From Pseudomonas sp. TH15 (GTDB taxonomy: Bacteria; Pseudomonadota; Gammaproteobacteria; Pseudomonadales; Pseudomonadaceae): DNA of 64,000 nt. A program made the position numbers and the translations under genes. The DNA lies in the NCBI RefSeq assembly GCF_016651105.1, contig NZ_JAEKEL010000002.1, forward strand, positions 454,501 through 518,500, read 5' to 3'. This document shows positions 1 through 8,778 of the stretch, piece by piece; the first letter of the stretch is position 1; each line of letters opens with the position of its first letter. The notes under the pieces were generated by a model. It made no database searches. It was not told the origin of the DNA and saw nothing but the letters and a program-made list of their open reading frames with translations.

Positions 1-408
1 GCTGAGCAAATCGACGCGGCGGTCGGTGCTGCTGATTTCCAGCTCGAGATTCGGGTGACGATCCATGAACTGCGGCAGGCGCGGCAGGATCAGGCGCCGC
101 GCGAGAATGTTTGGCAGGTCGACACGAATGCGCCCGGTCAGCGAGGCTTCGTCCTGGCGAAACAATCCTTCGATCTCGTCCATGTGCGACAGCAAATCCT
201 TACTGCGTTCGTACAACACCAGACCATCCTGCGTCGCCTGCACCTTGCGCGTGGTGCGCTGCAACAGGCGCGTGCCGAGTAACGCTTCCAGCGCTTGCAC
301 ATGCTCGGACACGGTCGAGCGCGGCAAGCCGAGGCTCTCACCGGCAAGGGTAAAACTCGACAATTCGCTGACCCGGACGAAGGTTCGCAGCAGCTCCAGT
401 TTGTTCAT
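1..408 (-). CDS. LysR-family transcriptional regulator, C-terminus cut off by window edge
   Basis: The first 136 residues of a LysR-type regulator are visible. Residues 1-60 hold the winged HTH (LRTFVRVSELSSFTLAGESL, then RSTVSEHVQALEALLGTRLLQRTTR as its continuation), followed by the linker helix and the start of the effector-binding domain (TGRIRVDLP). The ATG at 408 is the natural start for the family. It is divergent from the SDR gene starting at 530, the usual arrangement in which a LysR protein controls the facing oxidoreductase; that regulatory link is inference. The C-terminal effector domain lies outside the window, so the ligand cannot be judged. Confidence 0.9.
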   Translation of the reverse strand, partial: MNKLELLRTFVRVSELSSFTLAGESLGLPRSTVSEHVQALEALLGTRLLQRTTRKVQATQDGLVLYERSKDLLSHMDEIEGLFRQDEASLTGRIRVDLPNILARRLILPRLPQFMDRHPNLELEISSTDRRVDLLS

Positions 409-529
409 GGCTCACCCTCGATTGTTCGCTTGATCCGACCAGTGATTCCGATTTCAGTCTGTTTATCACCTCCCGACGGATAAATAAACTGAGCCCATCA
501 CCACCACTCAGCGCAATCGAGGAAGCCTC

Positions 530-1285
530 ATGAACCGAAAAATCGCATTGATCACCGGCGCCAGCCGTGGCCTGGGCAAAAACGCCGCCCTGCACCTCGC
601 CGCGCAAGGCGTCGACATCATCGGCACCTACCACAGCCGCGCCGATGAAGCCCAGGCACTGGTAAGCGAAATCGAAGCACTCGGCGGTAAAGCCGTGATG
701 CTGCAACTGGATGTCGGCCGCAGCGAAAGCTTTGCTGCGTTCGGCACACACGTCGAAAAGGCGCTGCAACACTTTGATCGTCAGCGCTTCGATTTTCTGA
801 TCAACAACGCCGGGGTCGGTTTGCACGTGAGTTTCGCCGAAACCACCGTGGAGCAATTCGACCTGCTGATGAACGTGCATTTCAAAGGGCCGTTCTTCCT
901 GACTCAGCAACTGCTGCCGCTGATCAACGATGGCGGGCGCATCATCAATATCTCCAGCGGCCTCGCGCGTTTCACCCTCCCGGGCGCCAGTGCTTATGCG
1001 GCGATGAAAGGCGCGATTGAAGTACTCACTCGTTATCAGGCAAAAGAGCTGGGCGCGCGACAGATTGCCGTGAATACCCTGGCGCCGGGTGCGATCGAAA
1101 CCGACTTTGGCGGCGGCACCGTTCGCGACAACGCGGCGGTGAATGCGATGGTCGCCGAAAACACCGCGCTGGGCCGTGCCGGGCAGCCGGATGACATTGG
1201 CGGAGCATTGGCGCTGCTGCTGTCACCGGGTGCGCAATGGATCAATGGCCAACGCGTCGAAGCCTCCGGCGGGATGTTTCTCTAA
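530..1285 (+). CDS. SDR-family NAD(P)-dependent oxidoreductase
   Basis: A classical short-chain dehydrogenase/reductase of 251 residues, the usual family length. The cofactor loop TGASRGLG is at residues 9-16, NNAG at 92-95, the catalytic Ser at about 142-143, and the YxxxK pair at Tyr156/Lys160. The C-terminal PGA(I)ETDF segment after the active site is also typical. The ATG is preceded by AGGAAG. It probably reduces or oxidises a small carbonyl or alcohol substrate in the cytoplasm, but the substrate cannot be read from sequence. The divergent LysR gene at the window edge is the likely regulator. Confidence 0.92.
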   Translation: MNRKIALITGASRGLGKNAALHLAAQGVDIIGTYHSRADEAQALVSEIEALGGKAVMLQLDVGRSESFAAFGTHVEKALQHFDRQRFDFLINNAGVGLHVSFAETTVEQFDLLMNVHFKGPFFLTQQLLPLINDGGRIINISSGLARFTLPGASAYAAMKGAIEVLTRYQAKELGARQIAVNTLAPGAIETDFGGGTVRDNAAVNAMVAENTALGRAGQPDDIGGALALLLSPGAQWINGQRVEASGGMFL

Positions 1286-1302
1286 ATCTGACACCGCCCC
1301 AT

Positions 1303-1408
1303 TGTGGCGAGGGGATTTATCCCCGTTGGGGTGCGCAGCGCCCCCTCTTTTGATCCAGAAAAGATGGGCCTGCTGCGCAGTCCAACGGGGATAAATCCCC
1401 TCGCCACA
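1303..1408. repeat. REP-type inverted repeat, 'TGTGGCGAGGGG' class
   Basis: The outer arms TGTGGCGAGGGGATTTATCC and its reverse complement flank a central spacer, so the element can fold into one long hairpin. It sits between the SDR gene and the convergent PACE gene, where it may act as a transcription barrier. A second member of this class, with a CTTGCCCCC arm, is at 24146-24264. Confidence 0.85.
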
Positions 1409-1423
1409 ACTTGCATTCCAGCG

Positions 1424-1855
1424 TTAGATCGTACGGGCGATCAGCAAGCGTTCGCGCACCACGTCATACCCCCAGTGGTAAACGTAGGTGTATGGCAGGA
1501 AGAACAGCAGCACACCGATGTCCAGCAGGAACGCCTGCCACAGACTGACGCTCAGCCACCAGGCAATCAGCGGCACGCCCATCACGATCAGGCCGCCTTC
1601 AAACAACAACGCGTGCACCACCCGGACCCAGGCGTTGCGCACAATATCCAGACGCTTGAGCAACCGGTCGAACATGCCGTTGAAGATCACGTTCCAGATC
1701 AGGGCAAGCGCGGCGATGGCCATGGTGACGAGACCCATTTCCACCATCGGTTTGTCCATGACCCAGGCCAGCAGCGGGGTGCAGATCATCACGGCGAGCG
1801 TTTCGAAACCGACGGCCTGGAAAATACGTTCAGTAATGGATTTGTTGGCGTTCAT
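1424..1855 (-). CDS. PACE-family multidrug efflux transporter (AceI-like)
   Basis: A 143-residue protein with four predicted membrane helices arranged as two related halves, the 'bacterial transmembrane pair' layout of the proteobacterial antimicrobial compound efflux family. Glu18 in helix 1 (GFETLAVM) matches the conserved Glu essential for proton-coupled export in AceI. Each half ends in a WN..F/YD-like motif (IWNVIFNGMFDRLL; YVYHWGYD). The ATG at 1855 was chosen over an upstream one at 1900 because AGGGAG lies just before it. It sits divergent from a LysR gene, as PACE genes commonly do. Likely substrates are cationic biocides or short polyamines (family knowledge, not shown here). Confidence 0.88.
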   Translation of the reverse strand: MNANKSITERIFQAVGFETLAVMICTPLLAWVMDKPMVEMGLVTMAIAALALIWNVIFNGMFDRLLKRLDIVRNAWVRVVHALLFEGGLIVMGVPLIAWWLSVSLWQAFLLDIGVLLFFLPYTYVYHWGYDVVRERLLIARTI

Positions 1856-1944
1856 GGCCAGACTCCCTGAGTGACTGTGGTTGCCATGATCTGTCAGCAC
1901 ACCGATACTTCATAACCAATAACCATCGATCAAGGCGATAGTTC

Positions 1945-2799
1945 ATGGCCTCTCACGAAGTGTTGCTCGCGTTTGTCCAGGCCGCGACCCAAGGTTCGTT
2001 TTCCGCAGCGGCACGTAAACTCGGGCGCAGTCAGTCGACCATCAGCGCCGCCGTGGCGAGCCTGGAAATCGACCTGAACCTGGTTCTGTTCGACCGCAGC
2101 AGCCGCAAGCCCAGCCTGACCCCGGCCGGGCACGTGATGCTGCAACGGGCCGAAGAAATCCTCGCCGCCACCAGTCGCCTGGAAATGACCGCCAGCCAAT
2201 TGTCCCAAGGGGTCGAGGCGAAGCTGACCGTGGCGATTTCCGACACTTATCAGTCCGACCGTTTCGAAGCGGCCCTGAGTGCGTTCGAGCAGCGTTATCC
2301 GGACCTGGAGCTTGAATGCCTGATCGCCGAATGCGACGACCTGGTGGCCTTGCTGCAACGGGGGCGGGCTCAAGTCGCCTTTGCCGAAATGCAGGACAGT
2401 TACCCGCCGGACCTGGTCAGTTCGACTGTCGATGAGCGCACGGAAATCGCGTTGTTCGTTGCCCAAAAGCACCCGTTGGCGACGCTCAGCGGGATCGATC
2501 AAGACGTGTTGCGACAGCACCGGGAGTTGCGTCTGGCGACCATCGTCAACCCGTATGAAAGCCGGGCCAAGGGCCGGGTCTGGTCGGCGCCGAGTTACTT
2601 GATGCTGCTGGAAATGGCTCAGGGCGGATTCGGCTGGGCACCGCTGCCGCGTTGGCTGGTGGGGCGGTTTGGCGCCGGGTCGCTGGTAGAACTGGAGGTG
2701 CGGGGCTGGCCAAAACCGGTGTATGTCGATGCACTGTGGTCACGGCTGCATCCGCCGGGGCCGGCGGGGAGTTGGCTATTGAGCAAGATGCTGGAATGA
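1945..2799 (+). CDS. LysR-family regulator, probable controller of adjacent PACE pump
   Basis: A full-length LysR protein of 284 residues. The N-terminal HTH spans residues 1-60 (FVQAATQGSFSAAARKLG, then RSQSTISAAVASLE), followed by a periplasmic-binding-protein-like effector domain. It starts 89 bp from the divergent PACE gene, so one intergenic region can hold both promoters. The family pattern predicts activation of the efflux gene by its substrate. A second LysR-PACE pair in the same orientation relationship lies at 14990-16423. Confidence 0.9.
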   Translation: MASHEVLLAFVQAATQGSFSAAARKLGRSQSTISAAVASLEIDLNLVLFDRSSRKPSLTPAGHVMLQRAEEILAATSRLEMTASQLSQGVEAKLTVAISDTYQSDRFEAALSAFEQRYPDLELECLIAECDDLVALLQRGRAQVAFAEMQDSYPPDLVSSTVDERTEIALFVAQKHPLATLSGIDQDVLRQHRELRLATIVNPYESRAKGRVWSAPSYLMLLEMAQGGFGWAPLPRWLVGRFGAGSLVELEVRGWPKPVYVDALWSRLHPPGPAGSWLLSKMLE

Positions 2800-2820
2800 G
2801 ATCTTTTGATTTTGGTTTTG

Positions 2821-3663
2821 TTATGCAGCCTCAACCTCTACCGGCCGATTCACCTGAAAATACTCATGCAACCCCCGCAACGCCGGCAACTCCAGCGCCT
2901 GCGCCGCGTAACACAACCCGACCCGACGCGTCGGTGCCGGCAGGTGCAAGGCGCGGGTCACGACCCGTTCGTGCCCACTGACCAACGACTGCGGCAACAT
3001 CGCCACACCGACCCCGGCGGCGACCATGTGCAGCGCCTGTTTCAATGACCCTGCTTGCCCCGCCACCGCTTCCGGCGAACGCCCGTACAACGCCATCAAG
3101 CGCTGATGGGACGGATGTTGCGGGCAGGTGATCCAGTCATCGATCGGCGCCCAGGCCTGTCCCGATTCCGCCGATGCCATCGGATGCCCGACCGGCAACG
3201 CCATCACATAGGACTCTTCCCACAATGGCAGGAACAATTCGTCCTCGCAGCACATCTCTTCCACCGCCAACCGACCGTCGCCGTGACAGCCTTCTTCCAG
3301 CGTCAGCAGCAGGTTGGGCAGCGCCTGATGAGCCATGCGCACGAAGGCTTCGATCTGACGATCTGCGATATCGCCTTCAATGCCCAAGGTTAGCGGCGCA
3401 CGGTTTTCCCGGCCCCGAAACAAACGGCTCAAGGCCTCGGCTTCGGCCACCATCCGCCGCGCTTGCGGATACAGCACCCGCGCCTCGTCACTGACCTCGA
3501 CACCTCGGGGCTGACGTACAAACAGCACGGCACCCATTTCTTCTTCGAGTTGCTTGATGGTCACGGATAACGTCGGCTGACTGATGAACAGCCGCTGGGC
3601 CGCCGAGGTGATATTGCGTTCCTCGAACACCGTGAGGAAGGCTTTGAGATGACGGATATCCAT
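2821..3663 (-). CDS. LysR-family transcriptional regulator
   Basis: A complete 280-residue LysR regulator: HTH in residues 1-60 (MDIRHLKAFLTVFEERNITS, then AAQRLFISQPTLSVTIKQLE), linker helix and effector domain. The effector half has an unusual Cys-Cys pair (EEMCCEDELFLPL) where substrate-contacting loops usually lie. It is divergent from the SDR gene at 3775, which it probably regulates. It converges with the LysR gene ending at 2799, only 21 bp away. The effector is unknown. Confidence 0.9.
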   Translation of the reverse strand: MDIRHLKAFLTVFEERNITSAAQRLFISQPTLSVTIKQLEEEMGAVLFVRQPRGVEVSDEARVLYPQARRMVAEAEALSRLFRGRENRAPLTLGIEGDIADRQIEAFVRMAHQALPNLLLTLEEGCHGDGRLAVEEMCCEDELFLPLWEESYVMALPVGHPMASAESGQAWAPIDDWITCPQHPSHQRLMALYGRSPEAVAGQAGSLKQALHMVAAGVGVAMLPQSLVSGHERVVTRALHLPAPTRRVGLCYAAQALELPALRGLHEYFQVNRPVEVEAA

Positions 3664-3774
3664 AGGAAATTCCGATAGCAGACAGAGGAATAAGGCATTT
3701 TTCAGCCTGAACGGCGGTAAATATACTGCGCCCCACGTTCAGATATTTGTTTTTCTTATTTCAGGAGTCTAGCC

Positions 3775-4500
3775 ATGAGCAAGCCATTGATCATCATCAC
3801 CGGGGCCAGTTCGGGCATTGGCGAAGCCGCTGCAAGGCTGTTGAGCGCTGCCGGCCATCCACTGTTGCTGCTGGCCCGTCGGGTTGAACGCCTGGAGGCG
3901 TTGGAACTGCCGAACACCCTGAGCCGCCGCGTCGACATCACCGACCGCGCCGCCCTGCTCGCGGCGGTCGCCGAAGCTGAAGCGCAATTCGGCCCGGCGG
4001 ATGCCTTGATCAACAACGCCGGGGTGATGCTGCTGGGTGAAATGACCAAGCAGGACCCGGCCCAGTGGGACCAGATGCTCGACGTCAATGTGAAGGGTTT
4101 GCTCAACGGCGTGCACGCGGTGGTCGCGGGGATGGTCGAGCGCAAACACGGGACGATCATCAACATCAGCTCGGTGGCCGGACGCAAGACGTTCCCGAAT
4201 CACGTGGCGTATGTCGGCACCAAGTTCGCGGTGCATGGTTTGTCGGAAAACCTGCGTGAAGAGTTGTCGCCGCACAATGTGCGGGTCATCACCATTGCAC
4301 CGGGCGCGGTGGAAACCGAGCTGTTGAGCCACACCACCGATGAGGCGATCAAGACCGGTTACCAGGCCTGGAAACAGGACATGGGCGGTACAGTGTTGAG
4401 TGCCGAGGATGTGGCTTCGGCGATTGCTTATGCGTATCAGCAGCCGCAGAACGTGTGTGTTCGCGAGATCGTGTTGACCGCGACTCGGCAGCAGGCCTGA
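3775..4500 (+). CDS. SDR-family oxidoreductase
   Basis: A 241-residue classical SDR enzyme. TGASSGIG (residues 9-16) binds the dinucleotide, NNAG is at 80-83, Ser132/133 precede the catalytic Tyr146/Lys150 pair (YVGTK), and PGAVET follows. The ARR at residues 34-36 after beta-2 suggests NADP(H) preference. The ATG has an AGGAG about 8 bp upstream. It resembles broad-range NADP-dependent serine/3-hydroxy acid type dehydrogenases, but the substrate is not determined. It is divergent from the LysR gene ending at 3663. Confidence 0.92.
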   Translation: MSKPLIIITGASSGIGEAAARLLSAAGHPLLLLARRVERLEALELPNTLSRRVDITDRAALLAAVAEAEAQFGPADALINNAGVMLLGEMTKQDPAQWDQMLDVNVKGLLNGVHAVVAGMVERKHGTIINISSVAGRKTFPNHVAYVGTKFAVHGLSENLREELSPHNVRVITIAPGAVETELLSHTTDEAIKTGYQAWKQDMGGTVLSAEDVASAIAYAYQQPQNVCVREIVLTATRQQA

Positions 4501-4524
4501 TCCTTTATCACCGGTCCTGATGAC

Positions 4525-4622
4525 GCTTTCGCGAGCAAGCCCGCTCCCACAGTGGATCCTCGGTGTGCATACAATCTGTGGCACACAGGCGATCATATGT
4601 GGGAGCGGGCTTGCTCGCGAAG
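4525..4622. repeat. REP-type inverted repeat pair (GCGGGCTTGCTCGC class)
   Basis: Arms CGCGAGCAAGCCCGCTCCCA and its reverse complement flank a spacer. The element lies between convergent genes (SDR and ECF42 sigma), the usual location of these elements in the window. Confidence 0.9.
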
Positions 4623-4651
4623 AGGCCGGCAATCATAAAGCACCTCCCGAA

Positions 4652-5881
4652 TCATTCCAGATCCCTGAGCCGCCCCTCGATAAACCGCCGCTCCGGCTCT
4701 TGCTGCGTCAGTTCAAGCGCCCGTTGATACGCCTCCCGCGCCTCTTCCACCCGTCCCAACTGCCGACAAAACTGCGCTCGCGCCGAGTGCACCAAGTGGT
4801 AATCGCGCAACTCCCCGCGCGCCAGTATCCCTTCCACCACCGTCAACCCCGCCAACGGTCCATCGCGCATGGCCAGCGCCACCGCACGGTTCAGTTCGAT
4901 TACCGGCGACGGCACCGCCCGCAGCAACAAGTCATACAAGCCAACAATCTGCGGCCAATCGGTCTCCCCCGCCGTCGGTGCTTCGGCATGCACCGCCGCA
5001 ATCGCCGCTTGCAGGCAATACGGCCCGAAGCGCCGCAAAGTCAGCGCCCGCTCCACCAATGCACAACCTTCGGCAATCATCCCGGCGTCCCACAAAGAAC
5101 GATCCTGCTCATCCAGCAGGATCAGCTCGCCAGTGTCCGAGGTCCGGGCCGGGCGCCGCGATTCATGCAACAGCATCAGCGCCAGCAACCCCATTACCTC
5201 GGGCTCGGGCAACAATTCCATCAACAAGCGCCCAAGGCGAATCGCTTCGCGGGTCAGATCTTCCCGGGTCAGTTCGGCGCCGATGGACGCCGAGTAACCT
5301 TCGTTGAACACCAGGTAAATCACTCGTAACACGCTGTCGAGGCGCTCGGGCAACTCGGCCAGTGACGGTACTTGATAAGGGATTTTCGCGTCACGAATCT
5401 TCGCTTTGGCCCGCACGATGCGCTGGGCGATGGTGGCCGGCGCCGAGAGGAAGGCCCGGGCGATTTCTTCCGTGGTCAGGTCACAGACTTCGCGCAAGGT
5501 CAGCGGCACTTGGGCGTCGGCCGCGAGTGCCGGGTGACAGCAGGTGAAGATCAGCCGCAAGCGATCGTCTTCCACGTCTTCGTCACTCCAGTCGGCCTGT
5601 TCCAGCGCTTCCAACTGAGCGATCAACATCGGTCGCGACGCGTTGAAACGAGCGCGCCGACGCAACACGTCGATGGCCTTGAAGCGCCCGGTGGACACCA
5701 GCCAGGTCCGTGGATTGTCCGGCACACCATCGCGCTGCCAACGCTCGACCGCGACGAAGAAGGCCTCGTGCAAGGCCTCTTCGGCGAGGTCGAAATCGCC
5801 GAGCAAACGGATCAGCGTCGCGAGAATCCGCCGCGAGTCTTCGCGGTAGACCTGCTCGACCCGCGTGCGCAGCTCAGACAT
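4652..5881 (-). CDS. ECF42-type RNA polymerase sigma factor with C-terminal extension
   Basis: A 409-residue sigma-70-family protein, much longer than a normal ECF factor. Residues 1-80 carry region 2 (ILATLIRLLGDFDLAEEALH, then EAFFVAVERW), and residues about 105-165 carry region 4 (LTLREVCDLTTEEIARAFLS, then APATIAQRIVRAKAKI). The remaining 240 residues form the helical, TPR-like tail typical of the ECF42 group (DUF6596). That group has no classical anti-sigma factor and is usually encoded next to a DGPF (YCII-related) gene. Such a gene overlaps it here by 8 bp. Targets and inducing signal are unknown. Confidence 0.9.
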   Translation of the reverse strand: MSELRTRVEQVYREDSRRILATLIRLLGDFDLAEEALHEAFFVAVERWQRDGVPDNPRTWLVSTGRFKAIDVLRRRARFNASRPMLIAQLEALEQADWSDEDVEDDRLRLIFTCCHPALAADAQVPLTLREVCDLTTEEIARAFLSAPATIAQRIVRAKAKIRDAKIPYQVPSLAELPERLDSVLRVIYLVFNEGYSASIGAELTREDLTREAIRLGRLLMELLPEPEVMGLLALMLLHESRRPARTSDTGELILLDEQDRSLWDAGMIAEGCALVERALTLRRFGPYCLQAAIAAVHAEAPTAGETDWPQIVGLYDLLLRAVPSPVIELNRAVALAMRDGPLAGLTVVEGILARGELRDYHLVHSARAQFCRQLGRVEEAREAYQRALELTQQEPERRFIEGRLRDLE

Positions 5882-6218
5882 TCAACTGGCGAACGGGACG
5901 GACCTCGACGCAGCCGACCCGGGCCGCCGGAATATTGCCGGCGACCTGGATGGCTTCATTAAGGTCTTTGGCATCGATCAGGTAGAAGCCGGCCAACTGC
6001 TCCTTGGTTTCGGCAAACGGGCCATCGGTGATCGATAGTTTGCCGTTGCGCATACGCACGGTAGTGGCGGTCTGCACCGACTCCAGCGCCTCGGCGGCGA
6101 GCATCCGGCCGCTGCCCTGGATCGACTCGGCATAGGCCATGCATTCGGCGTCTTCGGGGCTGTCGGGCAGTGAGTGCAGCGCCTGCTCGTTGCTGTAAAC
6201 CAGACATAGGTATTTCAT
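5874..6218 (-). CDS. DGPF-domain (YCII-related) protein, partner of the ECF42 sigma factor
   Basis: A 114-residue single-domain protein with the signature DGPFAETKEQLAGFYLIDAK at about residues 62-81, which gives the DGPF family its name. It begins MKYLCLVYSNE, as family members do. It overlaps the start of the ECF42 sigma gene by 8 bp, so the two are probably translationally coupled. DGPF proteins are thought to be targets or functional partners of ECF42 factors. No enzymatic activity has been firmly assigned. Confidence 0.9.
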   Translation of the reverse strand: MKYLCLVYSNEQALHSLPDSPEDAECMAYAESIQGSGRMLAAEALESVQTATTVRMRNGKLSITDGPFAETKEQLAGFYLIDAKDLNEAIQVAGNIPAARVGCVEVRPVRQLNV

Positions 6219-6311
6219 GGGGCTCTCCGTGATCGGCTGATCAACTATGGCTGCTGTTGGGTGGGGTGGCTGCTTTTCCGACGAATAAGCTCGACGAATT
6301 GGCCCGGGCGA

Positions 6312-6737
6312 TCAGGGTTGCAGGCCGAACAGCGCAGTGCCGGTCATCATGTCGAACGGCGCCGACCAGTGCTCATGGATGATCTGCCAGAGCCCCGACT
6401 CTTGCCGATAGCACGCGGTGACGCGCATCCAGCAGGCCTGGGTTTCGCCCTTGTCATTGGTGCCACCGCAATGGGCCAGCCAATGAGCGAACGCGACTTC
6501 TTGCGACGCCTCGATGTCGAGTTCATGGAATTCGAAGATGTGCGGGCCGGGGCACATTTCCAGGCATTCCTGCCAATGCGCGCGGTACGCCGCTTTGCCC
6601 TTGAATTGCAGGGCCTTGACCGCGTCGAAGGAGACGATGTCGTCGGCGTACAAGGCCATGACTTTTTCCAGGTCCTTGGCGATGACAGCCTGGCGGTAGG
6701 TTTCGATCAGGTTGCGAATTTGGGTTTGCGCATTCAT
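6312..6737 (-). CDS. SnoaL-like / nuclear transport factor 2 family protein
   Basis: A 141-residue cone-shaped-fold protein. It has the NTF2/SnoaL pattern of an N-terminal helix (IRNLIETYRQAVIAKDLEKV), then MALYADDIVSFDAV and a C-terminal beta sheet ending in WQIIHEHWSAP. The ATG at 6737 was chosen because GGAGAACC precedes it; an in-frame extension upstream has no such signal. It lies just upstream of the DGPF-ECF42 pair on the same strand. Small ketosteroid isomerase-like proteins often accompany ECF42 loci, so it may be a regulon member (inference). Confidence 0.8.
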   Translation of the reverse strand: MNAQTQIRNLIETYRQAVIAKDLEKVMALYADDIVSFDAVKALQFKGKAAYRAHWQECLEMCPGPHIFEFHELDIEASQEVAFAHWLAHCGGTNDKGETQACWMRVTACYRQESGLWQIIHEHWSAPFDMMTGTALFGLQP

Positions 6738-6878
6738 GGCGGTTCTCCATGTTTTTTGTTGTGAAGACACCCTTAGTCGTTCGGCGAAAAGCCAAATCGA
6801 CAACCGAAATAAAAATAATCCAACAACGCAAACTCGCTAGAATCCGAAGCTCATTTCTATTGGGAAAAGGACACTCCA

Positions 6879-7364
6879 GTGACAGCCCTACTTGTGCCAT
6901 ACGAAAGCCTGAATGCGTTGCAGCGCCAACAGGTCGAGGCCATTGAAGTCCATTCGGAACAGATCAAGTTTAGCGGCGACATCCATGGTGCGTTGCACAC
7001 CCTGCTGTCCAAACCCGGCCCCGGCGTCAAAGGCTTTGCTTTATTGGTCGAAGAGATTCCCGTGGCGTTCCTGCTGCTCAAGCGCCCACCGGTTTTACCC
7101 GCCTGGGCGAATGAACACAGCGCCACGTTGCACGCCTTGCAGGTCGATCAACGCGCCCAGGGCAAAGGTTACGGCAAGGCCTGCCTGCAAGCCCTGCCCA
7201 CAGCCGCGCGCCAGGCGTTCCCGGAAATAAAAGGGCTGGAATTGTCGGTGGATGCCGACAATGAAGCGGCTATTGCGTTGTATGCCCGATATGGCTTTGT
7301 CGACAGCGGCGAGGCGTACAAGGGCCGGATCGGTTACGAGCGGCGGATGGGTTTGGTTTTCTGA
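6879..7364 (+). CDS. GNAT-family N-acetyltransferase
   Basis: A 161-residue GNAT protein with a GTG start preceded by AAAAGGAC. The acetyl-CoA loop is RAQGKGYG at about residues 93-100, after the conserved beta-4 strand (HALQVDQ). The C-terminal part has the NEAAIALYARYGF motif that closes the GNAT fold. The substrate is not evident. It is followed after 18 bp by a PPOX-family gene on the same strand and may share its transcript. Confidence 0.85.
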   Translation: MTALLVPYESLNALQRQQVEAIEVHSEQIKFSGDIHGALHTLLSKPGPGVKGFALLVEEIPVAFLLLKRPPVLPAWANEHSATLHALQVDQRAQGKGYGKACLQALPTAARQAFPEIKGLELSVDADNEAAIALYARYGFVDSGEAYKGRIGYERRMGLVF

Positions 7365-7382
7365 ATCATCGAGGGATGCACG

Positions 7383-7988
7383 ATGATCGATTCAATCGAA
7401 GCATTGGAAGCTATTTACGGACTGCCCCACGAACGTGCGGTGCGCAAGCAGATCACCTTTCTCAACGCGGATTATCAGGCGATGGTGCGCGTCTCGCCGC
7501 TGGTGATCGTCAGCTCGGTGGGCGCCGATGGCCTCGACAATTCACCGCGTGGCGATGCACCGGGGTTTGTGCGGATCATCGACGAACGCACGCTGGCGCT
7601 GCCGGATCGCCCGGGTAACAACCGCATCGATACCTTGCGCAATGTGCTGCACGATCCGCGAGTGTCGCTGCTGTTCATCATCCCGGGGATTGGCGAAACG
7701 TTGCGGGTCAACGGCACCGCGACGATCAGCGCAGATCCGGCGCTGCTGGAAAGCTTTGCGGTGAATGGCAAACCGGCGAAAACCGTGTTGCTGGTGACGG
7801 TGGAAGCGGCGTTTTTCCATTGTTCGAAAGCTTTTGTGCGCTCGGATGCGTGGAACCCGGAAACGCACCTGCCACGCTCAGCGTTGCCCTCTGCTGGCGC
7901 CTTCCACAAGCGCCTGAATGACGGCCAGTTCGATGCGGACAGTTACGACCGCGAAGCGCCAAAACGGGTGCTGGACACGCTGTACTAA
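7383..7988 (+). CDS. Pyridoxamine 5'-phosphate oxidase-family FMN protein (MSMEG_1061-like)
   Basis: A 201-residue split-barrel flavin-binding protein. Visible family features are VIVSSVGADGLDNSPRGDAP (residues 39-58) and IDERTLALPDRPGNNRIDTL (about 63-82), followed by VSLLFIIPG in the FMN-binding barrel. This subgroup is usually annotated as MSMEG_1061-family FMN-dependent oxidoreductases. No specific substrate can be assigned. It lies 18 bp downstream of a GNAT gene. Confidence 0.85.
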   Translation: MIDSIEALEAIYGLPHERAVRKQITFLNADYQAMVRVSPLVIVSSVGADGLDNSPRGDAPGFVRIIDERTLALPDRPGNNRIDTLRNVLHDPRVSLLFIIPGIGETLRVNGTATISADPALLESFAVNGKPAKTVLLVTVEAAFFHCSKAFVRSDAWNPETHLPRSALPSAGAFHKRLNDGQFDADSYDREAPKRVLDTLY

Positions 7989-8017
7989 ACGCAGAGCTGC
8001 AAACACAACAAAACCCT

Positions 8018-8105
8018 GTGGGAGCGAGCCTGCTCGCGAAAGCGCTAGATCAGTCAACAAATCGGTTGGCTGACACGGCCTCTTCGCGAGCAGGCTCGCT
8101 CCCAC
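8018..8105. repeat. REP-type inverted repeat pair (GAGCCTGCTCGC variant)
   Basis: Arms GTGGGAGCGAGCCTGCTCGC and its complement lie between the convergent PPOX and GNAT genes. It is a variant of the GCGGGCTTGCTCGC arms seen at other sites. Confidence 0.9.
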
Positions 8106-8124
8106 AATTTAGATGGGTGCCGGT

Positions 8125-8613
8125 TCAGAGAGTGAGGATCATCTCATGCCACGCCATCCCGCCATGATCCGACGCCGAGGGCTTGATGTAGGCAAACCCG
8201 AACCCGGCATACAGCGGAACATGCCGTTCCTTGCACATCAGGTGGATGCTGGCCTTGCCCATCGCGCGCATCCGCTCGATGAACTCACCCATCAAGCGCT
8301 TTGCCAAGCCAAGCCCCTGATAATCCGGATGCACCACCACCGACATGATCACCACATGGGGACCTGCCGGGTCGTGGCCGATCAGTTCCTTGAACGCTTC
8401 GTCCGACATTTCCACCTCAAACGCCGCACCGGAATTGACGAAACCGGCTACAACGCCATCGACTTCAGCCACGATAAAGCCCTCTGGCCAGGTGGCGATG
8501 CGGGTGGCGATTTTTTCCCGAGTGGCGGCTTCGTCGCCTTCGTAGGCGACGGTTTCGATGGCGTAGCAGCGTTCCAGGTCGGCGGCGGTGACGTTACGAA
8601 TGAGGGTGTTCAT
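8125..8613 (-). CDS. GNAT-family N-acetyltransferase
   Basis: A 162-residue GNAT enzyme. The acetyl-CoA loop is YQGLGLAKRL after the strand SVVVHPD at about residues 105-120. It begins MNTLIRNVTAADLERCYAIE, the N-terminal pattern of GNATs acting on small amines or peptides. The ATG at 8613 gives the usual length; an upstream extension to 8652 is possible but lacks a clear ribosome-binding site. The substrate is unknown. Confidence 0.85.
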   Translation of the reverse strand: MNTLIRNVTAADLERCYAIETVAYEGDEAATREKIATRIATWPEGFIVAEVDGVVAGFVNSGAAFEVEMSDEAFKELIGHDPAGPHVVIMSVVVHPDYQGLGLAKRLMGEFIERMRAMGKASIHLMCKERHVPLYAGFGFAYIKPSASDHGGMAWHEMILTL

Positions 8614-8778
8614 GGCAACTCGAAAATCAGCAGAAGAAAGAGCCGAAAGCATAATTGAATAAGGTCTGCATATCGATCCGCAGGTGCAGCGTAAAGCCTG
8701 CGTATAAGCGCTTTTCTTTGGCTTCGCGGGCGGCTACTTGTAGGGCGTGTCTCTGACTACCCTTGAGGGAAACCGCTT

